This document shows, piece after piece, positions 53,601-62,205 of a DNA stretch of 64,000 bases. Within the stretch, counting starts at the first letter, position 1, and each line of letters starts with the position of its first letter. The DNA comes from Euborellia annulipes (lineage: Eukaryota; Arthropoda; Insecta; Dermaptera; Anisolabididae), in assembly GCA_023213315.1 (NCBI GenBank), contig JAKCPI010000438.1, forward strand, positions 62,001 through 126,000, in the 5' to 3' direction. A model generated the notes under the pieces. It did not search any database. It was not told where the DNA came from and saw nothing but the letters and a program-made list of their open reading frames with translations. A program made the position numbers and the translations under genes.

Positions 53601-56600
53601 GTAACGTCTTCTTAGAGGTTAGTTCATTTGAGTCGGAGCAAGTGTACAGTACTTGAAAACGAATAAACAGTCGAAAAGTTGTACAGTATTTATATTTTTA
53701 ATAAATAATTAATCACGAAATATGGTCTATAATTAAAAACTCCCATAATAATAATAAAAATAATAAAAATTTGATTTTCGCATGAATGGTGCTAGAGCAT
53801 ATAAAACTGTCAGCTTTTGAAAAGATTAAGAACCACTGTATAATTGCTTGTATACACTGAGCCTTAAAATAATTTCGATTACAAACTTTGTTCTTTGTTT
53901 TAATGTTATCAATATTTTTAGTCGATGGAAGGATAAAACTTTGAATTCCTAAAGCCGGATCCACACTTTTTTGTTCATTAACAACGCCTCAAACACTGGC
54001 TTAAATGTGTTTATAAGAGTACAATTTAGTAAATAACAGTGAAAATTTTTAATGTGGACCCGACTTAAAACTCACGACCATCGACATTCATTTGCTTTTT
54101 AATGCGATGTGCTTCAATGCTTATCCTTAGTAAAAGTCTTCTCAAAAAGAGAATTGACAACAAATGGTTTTAATGATATTTTATTTTACTTTCAAAGGGA
54201 TAATATAATAATATAAAAAGACTTTGACTGTAACCTAACATCATTTTATTTCATCTTTTTTTAGGCCAATTTCTAAGTGATAAAAGAATAGGTACTTGTG
54301 TTGAAGTTGACATGTATGGTCTTCCAGCTGATACAGTGCGTAAAAAATTCCGCACCAAAACTGTTCCCAACAATGGAATTAATCCTACTTATGATGAAGA
54401 ACCTTTTGTTTTCAAAAAGGTAAAAAAAAAATAACTAATTTTATTTATATTATGCTGTTAATCAATTTTTGCTTGAATAAATTTCAGGTTGTTCTTCCCG
54501 AACTGGCTTGTATCCGTATAGCAGCTTATGATGATTCTGGTCGATTGATTGGCCATCGAGTTCTTCCCGTGGTCGGTTTATGCCCTGGGTATCGACATGT
54601 TGCTCTGCGGACAGAAGGAGGCCAGTCCCTACCCCTAGCCACTCTTTTTCTCCACATAGTGGTTAAGGTAATCTATTCGCTTATTTTTCCTATGCACAGT
54701 GTTGAAGCGTCTGAGGGCATCGGCGCATGCGCAGTGAGGAAGATCACGTGCGCAGGTACGAAAAGGAATACGCTTTTCCTTAATACGCATGCGCCGGACG
54801 TCCTCGGACCCTTAATCGAATAGTTACAAATTCGTGAATTCGGAAGAAGATTAAATCATAAAATTAATTTATTTTCCAGTGCTCGATACCCGTGCATAAA
54901 TGCAGTTATAGCTGCTATTTATATTTTAATTCAATATTATTATAGTATTCTTTGAAACTTAAAACAATTACATAGAAAAATATAAAATTTTTGCGATACT
55001 TTGCAAATTTCGTTTTTCAGTATTATAATACGATAATATGTTAATAGGCCTATATATAGAGAAAGTGTTGGTTTCACGTCAAGAATTTGATGTCGAGATT
55101 TTGATGGATATACACGTTTTGAGGTCCTCTGAATCCAAAAAAGTGGTTTTCGCAACATGGTCTGTATGTGTGTCTGTCTGTCTGTGAACAAAATATCTCA
55201 AGAACGAAAAGAGCTTTTTTAAAAATTCGCTCCAACGATTTTGATTAAAATTAAAACATTATTTATTTTTTACATACTCTTTAAAATGTATATTCTCATT
55301 TTGCCATTGAAATCTTTTGAAGCACTCTTGTACTTCATTAAAGATAGGAGAAATGGTTGCCATGGTAACATAATATAAATATTTTCCCATATAAATTTTA
55401 CATCTTTAATTTTTATACATCTATATCGTTAGAAACTAAATATATCTCGACACAAAAAATCTCGTATGACAAGCAGAGAGGATTCAATAAACTTTATGTC
55501 AAAGACCAGCCATTTATTTTATTTATTTATTTTTTTTATTTATAGGCAATGACAATACTTGGATCAACTTGCAATTAGAGCATATACCAGGGGTGGGGAA
55601 CCCTTTTTATTATGAAAGGTTGGAAATAATGGCCGGAACGATTCTTCAAACCACTACTTATAATGTAAAATGCACTATTTTACAATATTCTCATCATAAT
55701 TAATTTAACTTTTTATATGACTACACAATTTAAATGATTTTAATAACTTTCTAAATTTTTATTGAGATATGAAAGAACAAACAATAAAGAAGGCCTCAGG
55801 TTCCACACCCCTGGCATATATTCTTGGATATATTGATTTTCTTTTCTTACTTGTTGATCTAATTTTAGGATTATGTTCCTGATGGTCTTTCTGATTTCGC
55901 TGAAGCCCTTGCCAACCCAATTAAATATCAAACAGAGCTAGAAAAACGTGAACAACAATTAGCTGCATTGATTGATGGAACTGGAATTAAAGAGGTATGT
56001 AAATCAAATCAATTCAGAGATGAATTCATTAATATATTAATTATTTTCGAAAAATAATTTTTCCAATGCCTGTATTTAAATGTCTTTGAGCTGTTGTATT
56101 AACTTTACCTTTTTAGACAAAAATCTATTATTTAAAAATATTAAATATTATATAGAACTTTCCATTTCCCACTGATTAATTTTGTGTATATATTTAAGGA
56201 ATTAGAAACGCCGGCCTCAAAATCAGCACTTGCATCAAGAAGACCAACCATGCATAGTCCTGGGGGAAGTACTGATATTCAATCAGGAGCTTCTGGAAGT
56301 TCTGGAGCAAGTGGAGTCCAAGGAGGGAATAGCGGCGCAGCATCTTCTGCCAATCATGGCAAATCCACTAGTCCTACTCCGGATCCATTTAGTGGCTATA
56401 GTTCTTCAACTATTCTTTCACCAGGCGAAAGTGGACCTACACCAGACCTTACTACCGAGCAGCTTAGTCCAAATCAGCAAGTTTCTTCTTTGGATAGCGG
56501 GAGTCCTCATGCTCATCTTCCTATTGGTAACAATTTTTTTTTTTCCAAAATTCCCCACATTCCTTTATATATAGTTGTTCTTCTACTGTATTTTAATATA

Positions 56601-59152
56601 TTATTTTATTTTATTATTAAAGTTTTTCTCTTGAGGCTCTTCCGGAGGCAAAGCTGTTAACATGTTTTTGCCTATAAGATGGCGTTAGGGGTCTTAAAAA
56701 TTTAGCCAAAAAGCCCAACTATTACGAAAATTTACCAACAGATGGCAGGATGATAGGGCTATATTTAATCATATCTATTTGTTTGATTTTTGTTGATCTT
56801 TTAATAATGAATGTTTATAAATATTATTATATATTATATATCATTTATAACAGCATAAAAATATATAAATATAGGCTTATAAGTGATCTGATCATGCCGG
56901 CTGTTAGGCTAGCCTGCCATCATTTGCACGAGTGCTCAACTATTTGGCCGTTAATAAATACGAAATTTATTTTTGACTTGGTCACCACTTTATTTAATTT
57001 TTATAGGTTGATATTAATGATTTTTACATTTAAAAAAAAAATTCAATTTTTATAATAGAACGTTTTTGCATTTTCTATAAATATAAAAAAAATATTTTTT
57101 AATTAATCGTAATTAATAAAAAAGCATTCTATTATGTAAAATGCTCACGAATTTAAATCATTAAAAATACTTCAAAATGCATCAGTATTTTCGGATTAAA
57201 GATTCAATGTGCCCTCCCTAAGCCCCTTAACAAAAAATAAAATAAGGAATAGTTAACTTTTTCCCCTTTTACTAAGCCCCCTTTCTATTTTTTATTTTAA
57301 GATGGCGGTGCTTTGGTGGCGGAGTCTTTTGAAAAACTTATGGAAACTAAAGTGGTGAAGGAGAAACGTTATGAACTGGAACGGAAATTAGAATCTCTAC
57401 GTAAAAAACACGATAAGGAACGAGCTCGTGTGCAGCAAGCCTGGCTTCGTGGAGTTAATGATTCCTCAGATCGGAGCCGAAGCAAATTTTATATGAGCCA
57501 TAAACTAGTAAAACGACTATCTAGCAAGAACATGTGAGTAGATTTATATTTGTAAATATTATAAACATTTAAGATACAATTTCTGAGTTAGCATCGGTCA
57601 TGATGCATTTTAAGCTTCCACGGTCATTATGCTAATCAGCACAAATTCAATAATTGCGTCCTCAATTTCACCAAAATTCGTATAATAGACAATTACACAA
57701 ATCGGCATATCCATTTATATACAGTATATGTGTATGTATTTTGCAGCTTATCTGTTTCAAGTGAGACTCCCCCAACACTATGCGAAGTAAGTTCAGTTGC
57801 TACCACCACAACCGATGGATCTGAACCTGAAGGTGATGCCAAAGGAGGACTTCCTCGAAGCCAATCTGAACGCCTTCTTGCTCTGTGTAAAGACCATGTT
57901 GGCCAAGAACGACAGCTTCAAGAAAAATACCATGAACTTGTAAGTTTTTTATTTCATCTACTGGTGAACTTTTCATATTAAATTTACTTTCAATGATGGG
58001 TTAATAGATAAATTTCTCTGTTCTTTCTCGAAAATGTTAGTTTGTAGAGATACAAGTTGGATGCTAGGGTAAAAGAAACCGAGCGCCTTTTCCACTAGAC
58101 GAAATTCGGACCCTAGCTATTGATAAATCAATGAAAAAAGCCTATTTCTATACACATTTAATACTCATATTATTTCTATTTTTAGGTTTTCTCAACTATC
58201 GAAAAGTTGATGCGGACATCACAATCAAATCAACTAAAATTGTTACGTGCTCTTATGGAACGTGAAACTGCCGATGTTATGAGACGTCTTCAAGCCAAGA
58301 GACGTGACGAAGTCAAAATGCTCTCCAAAAAACATAAAGACAAGGTTTCCATATTTATTTTATTTTAATCATAATAATAAGAGAACTAAGTTCTTCGATT
58401 TAATGAGAAAATAGTAATGCTTGAAAAATTAATATTCATTATAACCAACTGAAATCAAAACTTGTTTCATTAATAATTGATGAATTTATTTTGCTGCCAG
58501 GATGAAATGGTGCGAATCAAAAGAGAAGTAGACAGTTCAATGGTAGAAAAGGGCGTACATGAACGAGTTCGTCTGACTCAACTTTATGATCGGCGACGAG
58601 AAGAACTTGAACGCCAACATGATCAAGTTCGTCTGAAATTCGAAGAAGAGCGTAATAAAGTGAGTATCTTCTTTCTTCTCTGAAGTTCCAACACAATTTT
58701 TATTCTAAAAAAATAATCTAACCTCTGTAAAGCTTAAAGAGACAGGAAACCAGTCTCTAAAGCCATCCAATCTCAATTCTCTTCATTGAGTTAATGTTAG
58801 ATTAAGGGACCTGTTTCCATCTCACGGTAAACCCGCCTAGGCCATTAAGAGCTTTATAAAACCACAACTTGTCTGTGGAGATTATCTCCCCCAGGAGGGG
58901 ACATTGGCTAATGTTGGATAATTTTTTGCGTCAAACGTGATTTATCAAAAAATTTTAGTTATATATAAAACTCTTCCCAAAAGGGGATAAAAAACATATA
59001 TACGCGTCTGATAAAAATATATATAGACTATAAGTTTAACTTAAAAAAATTTTATTTGACAGGCCAAGGCGGAACTGGCTCGTGAATACGAAGGCCGTTA
59101 TATTCAAGTAGAAGAAAATCTTCAGCACAGCAGCTCAGAGTCGCAACCTTAA
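35619..59152 (+). CDS. PLCB1: Phospholipase C beta (Gq effector), 21 exons, one apparent frameshift
   Basis: Exons: 35619-35723, 35975-36052, 40343-40549, 44762-44895, 44969-45053, 45115-45215, 46413-46729, 49114-49430, 49496-49784, 51009-51191, 52211-52419, 52496-52660, 54265-54419, 54488-54667, 55869-55994, 56199-56526, 57302-57533, 57747-57939, 58186-58344, 58501-58659, 59063-59152. About 1,270 aa: PH (10-135), EF hands (145-315), X (320-470; His337 in NSSHNTY, His382 in VIVHGY, Glu367, Asp369, Glu416), acidic linker with ten His, Y (585-700), C2 (705-840), basic coiled-coil C-terminal domain (1000-1245). Exon 11 lacks one T (run 52370-52374), which would stop Y early. Linker-flanking motifs ([19 protein letters not shown]) favour PLCB1/Plc21C over norpA. 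It hydrolyses PIP2 to IP3 and DAG at the plasma membrane. Met at 35625 is an alternative start. Confidence 0.95.
36632..37260 (+). mobile_element. ACTTTCTCTTACC-family element, reference copy (PLC intron 2)
   Basis: The 13-bp ends ACTTTCTCTTACC (from 36633) and GGTAAGAGAAAGT (to 37224) are inverted. Inside, CACCCCCCTGAGGCGTG, AAAGTACTAGTACTTTACTG and GTTGCCATGGTAAC follow in order. AATCTGGTGTGACAAGCACAG just before the right end pairs with CTGTACGACCAGTCACACCAGATT just after it. A hairpin is thus wrapped around the terminal repeat. Confidence 0.75.
37568..38110 (+). mobile_element. ACTTTCTCTTACC-family element (PLC intron 2)
   Basis: The full 5' end TACTTTCTCTTACC, the core AAAGTACTAGTACTTTACTG, GGTTACCATGGTAACAAAAT and TATGACAAGCACA at the 3' side. 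The right terminal repeat is lost. Confidence 0.7.
39068..39404. mobile_element. hAT-type MITE, 337 bp, CGGTTTCGG-rich
   Basis: Ends TAGGAACCGACCGAA and TTTCGGTCGGACCCTA. Flanks 39060-39067 and 39405-39412 are both GTTAATAT. The interior repeats CGAATATTCGGTTTCGG and its variants on both strands. It may itself sit in an older element bounded by CAGCGATTCCC (38934) and GGAAACCGCTG (39836). Confidence 0.85.
40110..40271. mobile_element. Foldback element with hammerhead-like core (PLC intron 2)
   Basis: Arms TAGTAAGGAATAAAGAAAG and complement, inner TTGACGTGCC/AAGCACTTCAAGTCGACGT. The minus strand gives helix I CACTTCAG, CC, CTGAGGA (40196-40190), T, weak stem II GGCC...GATC, GAAAC (40172-40168), GTC, then GACTTGAAGTG. 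Helix I has 8 bp including one G-U. The left arm lies just upstream of PLC exon 3. Confidence 0.7.
41281..41820 (+). mobile_element. ACTTTCTCTTACC-family element (PLC intron 3)
   Basis: 5' end TTACTTTCTCTTATC, CGCGACATGGTCTGTCTGTG, AAAGTACTAGTACTTTACTG, ATGTTACCATGGTAATAAAA, then GTCACACCATATTTTTT. Confidence 0.7.
41843..42362. mobile_element. hAT-type MITE, 520 bp, TTTTTAGGTTTT-rich
   Basis: Ends TAGGAACCGGATT and AATCCGGTCCCTA. Flanks GTCATAAT (41835-41842) and GTCATTAT (42363-42370) agree at 7 of 8 bases. The interior repeats GATTTTAGGT and TTTTTAGGTTTTCG. Confidence 0.8.
42630..42894. mobile_element. hAT-type MITE, 265 bp
   Basis: Ends CAGCGGTTCCCAAACC and TTTGGGAACCGCTG, the classic hAT MITE type found across arthropods. 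Flanks 42622-42629 and 42895-42902 are both CTCTAGGT. Confidence 0.9.
43180..43415. repeat. Repeat with ACTATCTGTATCAGCCAAAAG ends
   Basis: ATACTATCTGTAACAGCCAAAAGTATCC at the left and GGATACTTTTGGCTGATACAGATAGTAT at the right are inverted repeats of about 28 bp around a 200-bp body. The same ends occur at about 17062-17095 and 17597-17630 in PAK intron 7, there enclosing the foldback at 17188. It is a MITE family. Confidence 0.65.
43658..43785. mobile_element. MITE with CATGGGCGTAACTAG ends, copy 3, 8-bp duplication
   Basis: Ends CGTGGGCGTAAATAG and CTAGTTACGCCCATG. Flanks 43650-43657 and 43786-43793 are both GTCCTTTC. It is followed at 43830-44045 by a relative of the 74-bp tandem unit at 30362, including the TTGTCTGCTGCCCTGG string that shows the empty target of the composite element. 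Confidence 0.85.
45325..45920. mobile_element. Nested foldback, family A copy 3 (PLC intron 6)
   Basis: An outer inverted pair (CAGTCGGCGCCACAAGTGCC at 45330 against GGCACTTGTGACGCCGACTG at 45835) encloses a family-A foldback (45401-45805). In its left arm, 45470-45580 (ACTGTACCATCTCTGTTAAA...) is foreign and reappears at 50345-50455. On the right a B-box-like GGGCTTGATTCCC (about 45901) hints at a SINE. Confidence 0.6.
46759..47327. mobile_element. MITE with GGGGCTATTCTC-like ends (PLC intron 7)
   Basis: Left GGTCTATTCTCAAAGC and right GAGAATAGCCCCGG face each other. TTAACATC/GATGTTAA and GTTAAAA...GTTTTAGAGAATA strings recur inside in both orientations. Target duplications were not resolved. 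Confidence 0.6.
48118..48533. mobile_element. hAT-type MITE, 416 bp (PLC intron 7)
   Basis: Left end CAGGGGTTCCCAAC, right end GTTGGGAATCTCTA (mutated). Flanks TTCTAGAA (48110-48117) and TTCTAGAG (48534-48541) agree at 7 of 8 bases. GTGGTCCGTGG is repeated near the right end. Confidence 0.8.
49801..50550 (+). mobile_element. ACTTTCTCTTACC-family element (PLC intron 9)
   Basis: It begins TTACTTTCTCTTACCTATGT 16 bases after the donor of exon 9 and ends GGTAAGAGAATG followed by GCGACCAGTCACGCC. About 110 bases near 50345-50455 are shared with the family-A foldback at 45470. Confidence 0.75.
51388..51425 (-). ncRNA. Weak hammerhead-like core (PLC intron 10)
   Basis: The minus strand reads CTGATGA, A, AAGTGC...GCCTT, C, GAAAT. 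Stem II needs a bulge and GAAAC is GAAAT. A relic at most. Confidence 0.25.
51599..51860. mobile_element. hAT-type MITE, 262 bp, inside a SINE-like sequence
   Basis: Ends CAAGGGCGGATACAG and CTCTGGATCCGCCACTG. Flanks 51591-51598 and 51861-51868 are both GTTACAAC. A fragment of the ACTTTCTCTTACC family (GCGACCAGTCACACCAGATT) is inside. Confidence 0.85.
51866..51940 (+). repeat. tRNA-derived SINE head
   Basis: B box GTGGTTCGACTCCCGG (perfect GGTTCGANTCC) and an A-box-like TGGCACACTGAGCGC, closed by GTGCC/GGCAC. Together these look like a tRNA-derived promoter. The body downstream is AT-rich and not identified. Confidence 0.5.
52370..52374 (+). other. Homopolymer site of the PLC beta frameshift
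   Basis: Five T where the conserved Y-domain sequence (MPQLF-W-NAGCQ) needs six. As written, the frame meets TAG at 52395. Downstream of the site the +1 frame resumes the family motif and all ten later exons keep phase. Confidence 0.85.
53382..53755. mobile_element. Foldback element, family A copy 4 (PLC intron 12)
   Basis: (TTA)n at the left, ATTATAGACCACATTTTG, TTGAGTCGGAGCAAGTGTAC, and AAACTCCCATAATAATAAT at the right. The AGAATAAGCAGTC hairpin of other copies is shortened (GAATAAACAGTCGAAAAG), so the ribozyme-like part is lost. Confidence 0.75.
54706..54822. mobile_element. Small CpG-rich MITE (PLC intron 14)
   Basis: GTCTGAGGGCATCGGCGCATGCG faces CGCATGCGCCGGACGTCCTCGGAC, an imperfect inverted repeat of about 24 bp. 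It is the most CpG-rich spot in the gene. Confidence 0.55.
55045..55480 (+). mobile_element. ACTTTCTCTTACC-family element, internally deleted (PLC intron 14)
   Basis: GGTTTCACGTCAAGAATTTGATGTCG to CTCAAGAACGAAAAGAGCTT, then a jump to the 3' half (AAAATTCGCTCCAACGATTT, GGTTGCCATGGTAACATAAT). The central AAAGTACTAGTACTTTACTG block is deleted. Confidence 0.65.
55588..55813. mobile_element. hAT-type MITE, 226 bp (PLC intron 14)
   Basis: Ends CAGGGGTGGGGAACC and GGTTCCACACCCCTG. Flanks GCATATAC (55580-55587) and GCATATAT (55814-55821) agree at 7 of 8 bases. Confidence 0.85.
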
Positions 59153-59233
59153 AAGTTATTAAAAAGGATTTGAGGCTCTTCGCATCAACCAAAGGTATAT
59201 AACAAATAGAAATTTCTCTTCCTTGAAGAGTGA

Positions 59234-59239
59234 AATAAA
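59234..59239 (+). promoter_or_regulatory. Possible poly(A) signal of PLC beta
   Basis: First AATAAA after the stop codon, 82 bp downstream; a second is near 59303. A GTATAT at about 59196 and a TTTTTCAG at about 60284 could instead define a 3' UTR intron around the repeat at 59400-60175. Confidence 0.35.
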
Positions 59240-59399
59240 TAATATTTTTATTGTTCAAAAAAAAAAAACAATTTAAGTAACTTGCATCTGACATTTACAT
59301 TGTAATAAACAAAGTTTTATAACATGGTGTCAAACGAACGTCTCCAAACCAATGTCATCTTGATGACATGGAGCGTGAAGATTCTTATAGATGTATCAC

Positions 59400-60175
59400 G
59401 AGGGAAAAGTTTTAAAAAAATCTGGTGTGACTAGCGCACAGCACTCTCTTACCCTTCGGTAAGAGAAAGTTGTGCACCGTGCTGATCACACCAGATTTTT
59501 TGTGTCGAGATATATTTAGTTGCTCTTAGCACTTTAGTTCCAAACTTGACCACGTGATGATTCATAGATACGCTGAGCTACGAATGCTTCCACTTCAGTA
59601 AAGTGTACTTCAAACGATTTCCACGAAAAATTTCACTGATATTCTTTTTAAAGAGCATCTTAAAAATAGTTGATTTATGAATTTTAAACAAAATCGTTGC
59701 AGCGGATTTTGAGAAAATCGCAAAAAACTGAAAAAGAACATTAGTAAAGTGTACTTCAAACGATTTCAACGAAAAATTTCACTGATATACTTTTTAAAGA
59801 GCATCTAAAAAATAGTTGATTTATGAATTTAAAAAAAAATCCTTGCAGCGAATTTTGAGAAAATCGAAAAAAACTGAAAAAGTACATCAGTAAAGTACTA
59901 GTACTTTTTGGCCGATTTTGTTTAAAAGCTTATTTACATGAGTTCGGAAGGTGCCTAACTTAAATATAAAATTTCTACCTCCTAGCTCATTTCCTTCATG
60001 GTCAAAAATGTCCACACACACACACACACAGACCAATTTGCGGGACCCACTTTTTTGGACTCAGGGGACCTCAAAACATGTATATCCATCAAAATCTCGA
60101 CATGGAATTTTTGACATGATTGCAATACTTTCTCTTTCTATATATTTCATATATAGGATAAGAGAAAGTAAAAAA
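59400..60175 (-). mobile_element. ACTTTCTCTTACC-family element, with partial internal duplication
   Basis: Minus-oriented. It opens with the hairpin AATCTGGTGTGAC...GATCACACCAGATT around GGTAAGAGAAAGT and closes with GATAAGAGAAAGT. A block of about 150 bp (AGTAAAGTGTACTTCAAACG...) is present twice in tandem, at about 59597 and 59743. Confidence 0.75.
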
Positions 60176-60179
60176 TCTC

Positions 60180-61890
60180 AAAAAGCTTTATGGATTTATA
60201 ATTTTCTAAATTAGATATTTACTAGTATTTATTCTAAATTTTATGTAATTATTTATAAAATTATATTAATAATAAATATTTTTCAGATACATTTGTTGCC
60301 GTTTGAATGAATAAACGGCAAAGGCAAGAAAGGCTTTCCAGGCCATCTATGCACTAAAGCATCTTTAGAGATAAGTATGAAAATGAAACACACTTATAGA
60401 TCTAAAATCGGCCCTCATTTTTCATTTTATCCATTTTGGAATTTTATTTATTTAATGTAAAAATTATTCTTGTTTTTAAATTTTATTTAAATTTCATTCA
60501 ATTGAAAAATTATAATAATTTTTATTCGAATTCCCAAAATTCTTTAAAAATTATTTTTTTTTTATTCATATAAATTTTAGATGTTTGTCATTAAGAGTGA
60601 TTTATCCATCTTACGATTTGATTTTTTTCCAAATTCGATATACATGACATCAAAGAAGCTGTGTTTAAAAACAAGAATTTTGCTGTTAAACATTAGGACA
60701 ATCAATTTATGTTGGTTAGGTAAATGACCTGCCAGATTATGTATATATATATATGTATAGATATATGTATCTATCTTATATATATATATACATTTGGCTT
60801 TGGAGATTTTGAAAAACAAGACAATCAAACATATTTAGAGTATAGAATCTACTTTCTCAAGTTACTAATTAGGATAACCATCTTACTTGGAGACCCAGTC
60901 CGCTAATTAATTAGTCCAGGTCTCTTAATTAGATCATTATTACTATTTGCGCCTAACTATCTATTTAATATTCTAATATTCTCTTCTAGGAAATTCATTA
61001 TCATTTTATTTCGTTTCTTAATATTTTCTTTTAAATTTTCAAAAATATTATCTTTTCTATTTTGTTTATATATAAACAAAAAAAAAATTATAATACTCAT
61101 AAAAATTGAATAACTATATTAATGTACTTTCGATTTTTTAATAAAAAAAAAAAAATTATCATGATAATATTAACATTTCAAATATTGTTTGTTTTGAATT
61201 TCACTAGCGAATTTGGTCTTATCTCTTTGTATTCTTAAAGATAAAATTTTTATTAGATGTTGATATAATGGAATTTATTAATAATACATTTTTCTATACT
61301 GTGTGTTGATTTAGTATTAAGTCCAGTGTTTCAGTATTAAAAAGAATGATATTAGTTGAGCTAAGAGTTAGATTTTTTTTTGTTTGATATATGTAAATAA
61401 ATTTGAGTGTGTGAATTAGATGGTATAAAATTCTTGTTCCATTAGAGATTTTATAGGTGCAAATAGCCAGGAAATATTTATGTACTTTTTCATTTCTTTT
61501 CTGGAAACTTCTTAAGATGTATAAGAATTACATCATTCAAAAATCTCTTAAGTCTTTAATAAATAAAGTACATTTTTTTTGTATAATTGTGGTTTATTGT
61601 ACTTAATTTAAATACAACATTTCGGACACTCCTACATCTGTAAATCATGTTGTTGAATCATTCTGATGTTGTCGACTAAACATTAATTGATCAATTAACC
61701 TTCTATAATATTCGTTTTCTCGCTTCTTACCGAGATTAATGAAGGCAAAATTTTAATTTGTCAGCTGATAATCATTCAGCACTTTTATTTCGGAATGTCT
61801 TAAATATCCAGTGGATTTCGAATTACAATCTTCATTTTCCACATCCTTATCAACATGATGCTGTTCTATTTATCAAGAATGTGTTTGTGA
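60180..61890. other. Gene-free AT-rich stretch downstream of PLC beta
   Basis: It may contain PLC beta 3' UTR (see 60286). I see no conserved coding frame. Several AATAAA hexamers occur (for example near 61556), but they are expected by chance here. Confidence 0.4.
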
Positions 61891-61894
61891 TTTG

Positions 61895-62205
61895 TATTAT
61901 TATTATTATTATTATGGGAGTTTATAATTATAGACCACATTTTGTATTACGTATTTACTGTACAAACTTTTCGACTGCTTATTCTGCAGTCGTTTTCAAG
62001 TACTGTACACTTTCTCCGATTCAAGTGAACTAACCTCTAAGGAACCTTTACGTTACAACGACGTCGGGTCTAACTTCATAGGAATGACTGTAGATGGAGC
62101 TGACACCATATACGTAACGGTCCCTTAGAGGTTAGTTCGCTTGAGTCGGAGCAAGTGCACAGTACTTGAAAACGACTGCGGAAAAAGCAGTTGAAACGTT
62201 GTACT
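61895..62205. mobile_element. Foldback element, family A copy 5, right arm truncated
   Basis: (TTA)n, ATGGGAGTTTATAATTATAG and ACTGCTTATTCTGCAGTCG at the left; TTGAGTCGGAGCAAGTGCAC and AAAAAGCAGTTGAAACGTTG at the right. The right arm stops after GTTGTAC, without the outer GGGAG block. Confidence 0.7.

Noticed and set aside
54725..54745. CpG-island promoter inside PLC intron 14
   Set aside because: The CpG-rich bases are the inverted ends of a short MITE.
61758..62033. 91-codon open frame
   Set aside because: Its second half is the left arm of a family-A foldback; the first half has no motif.
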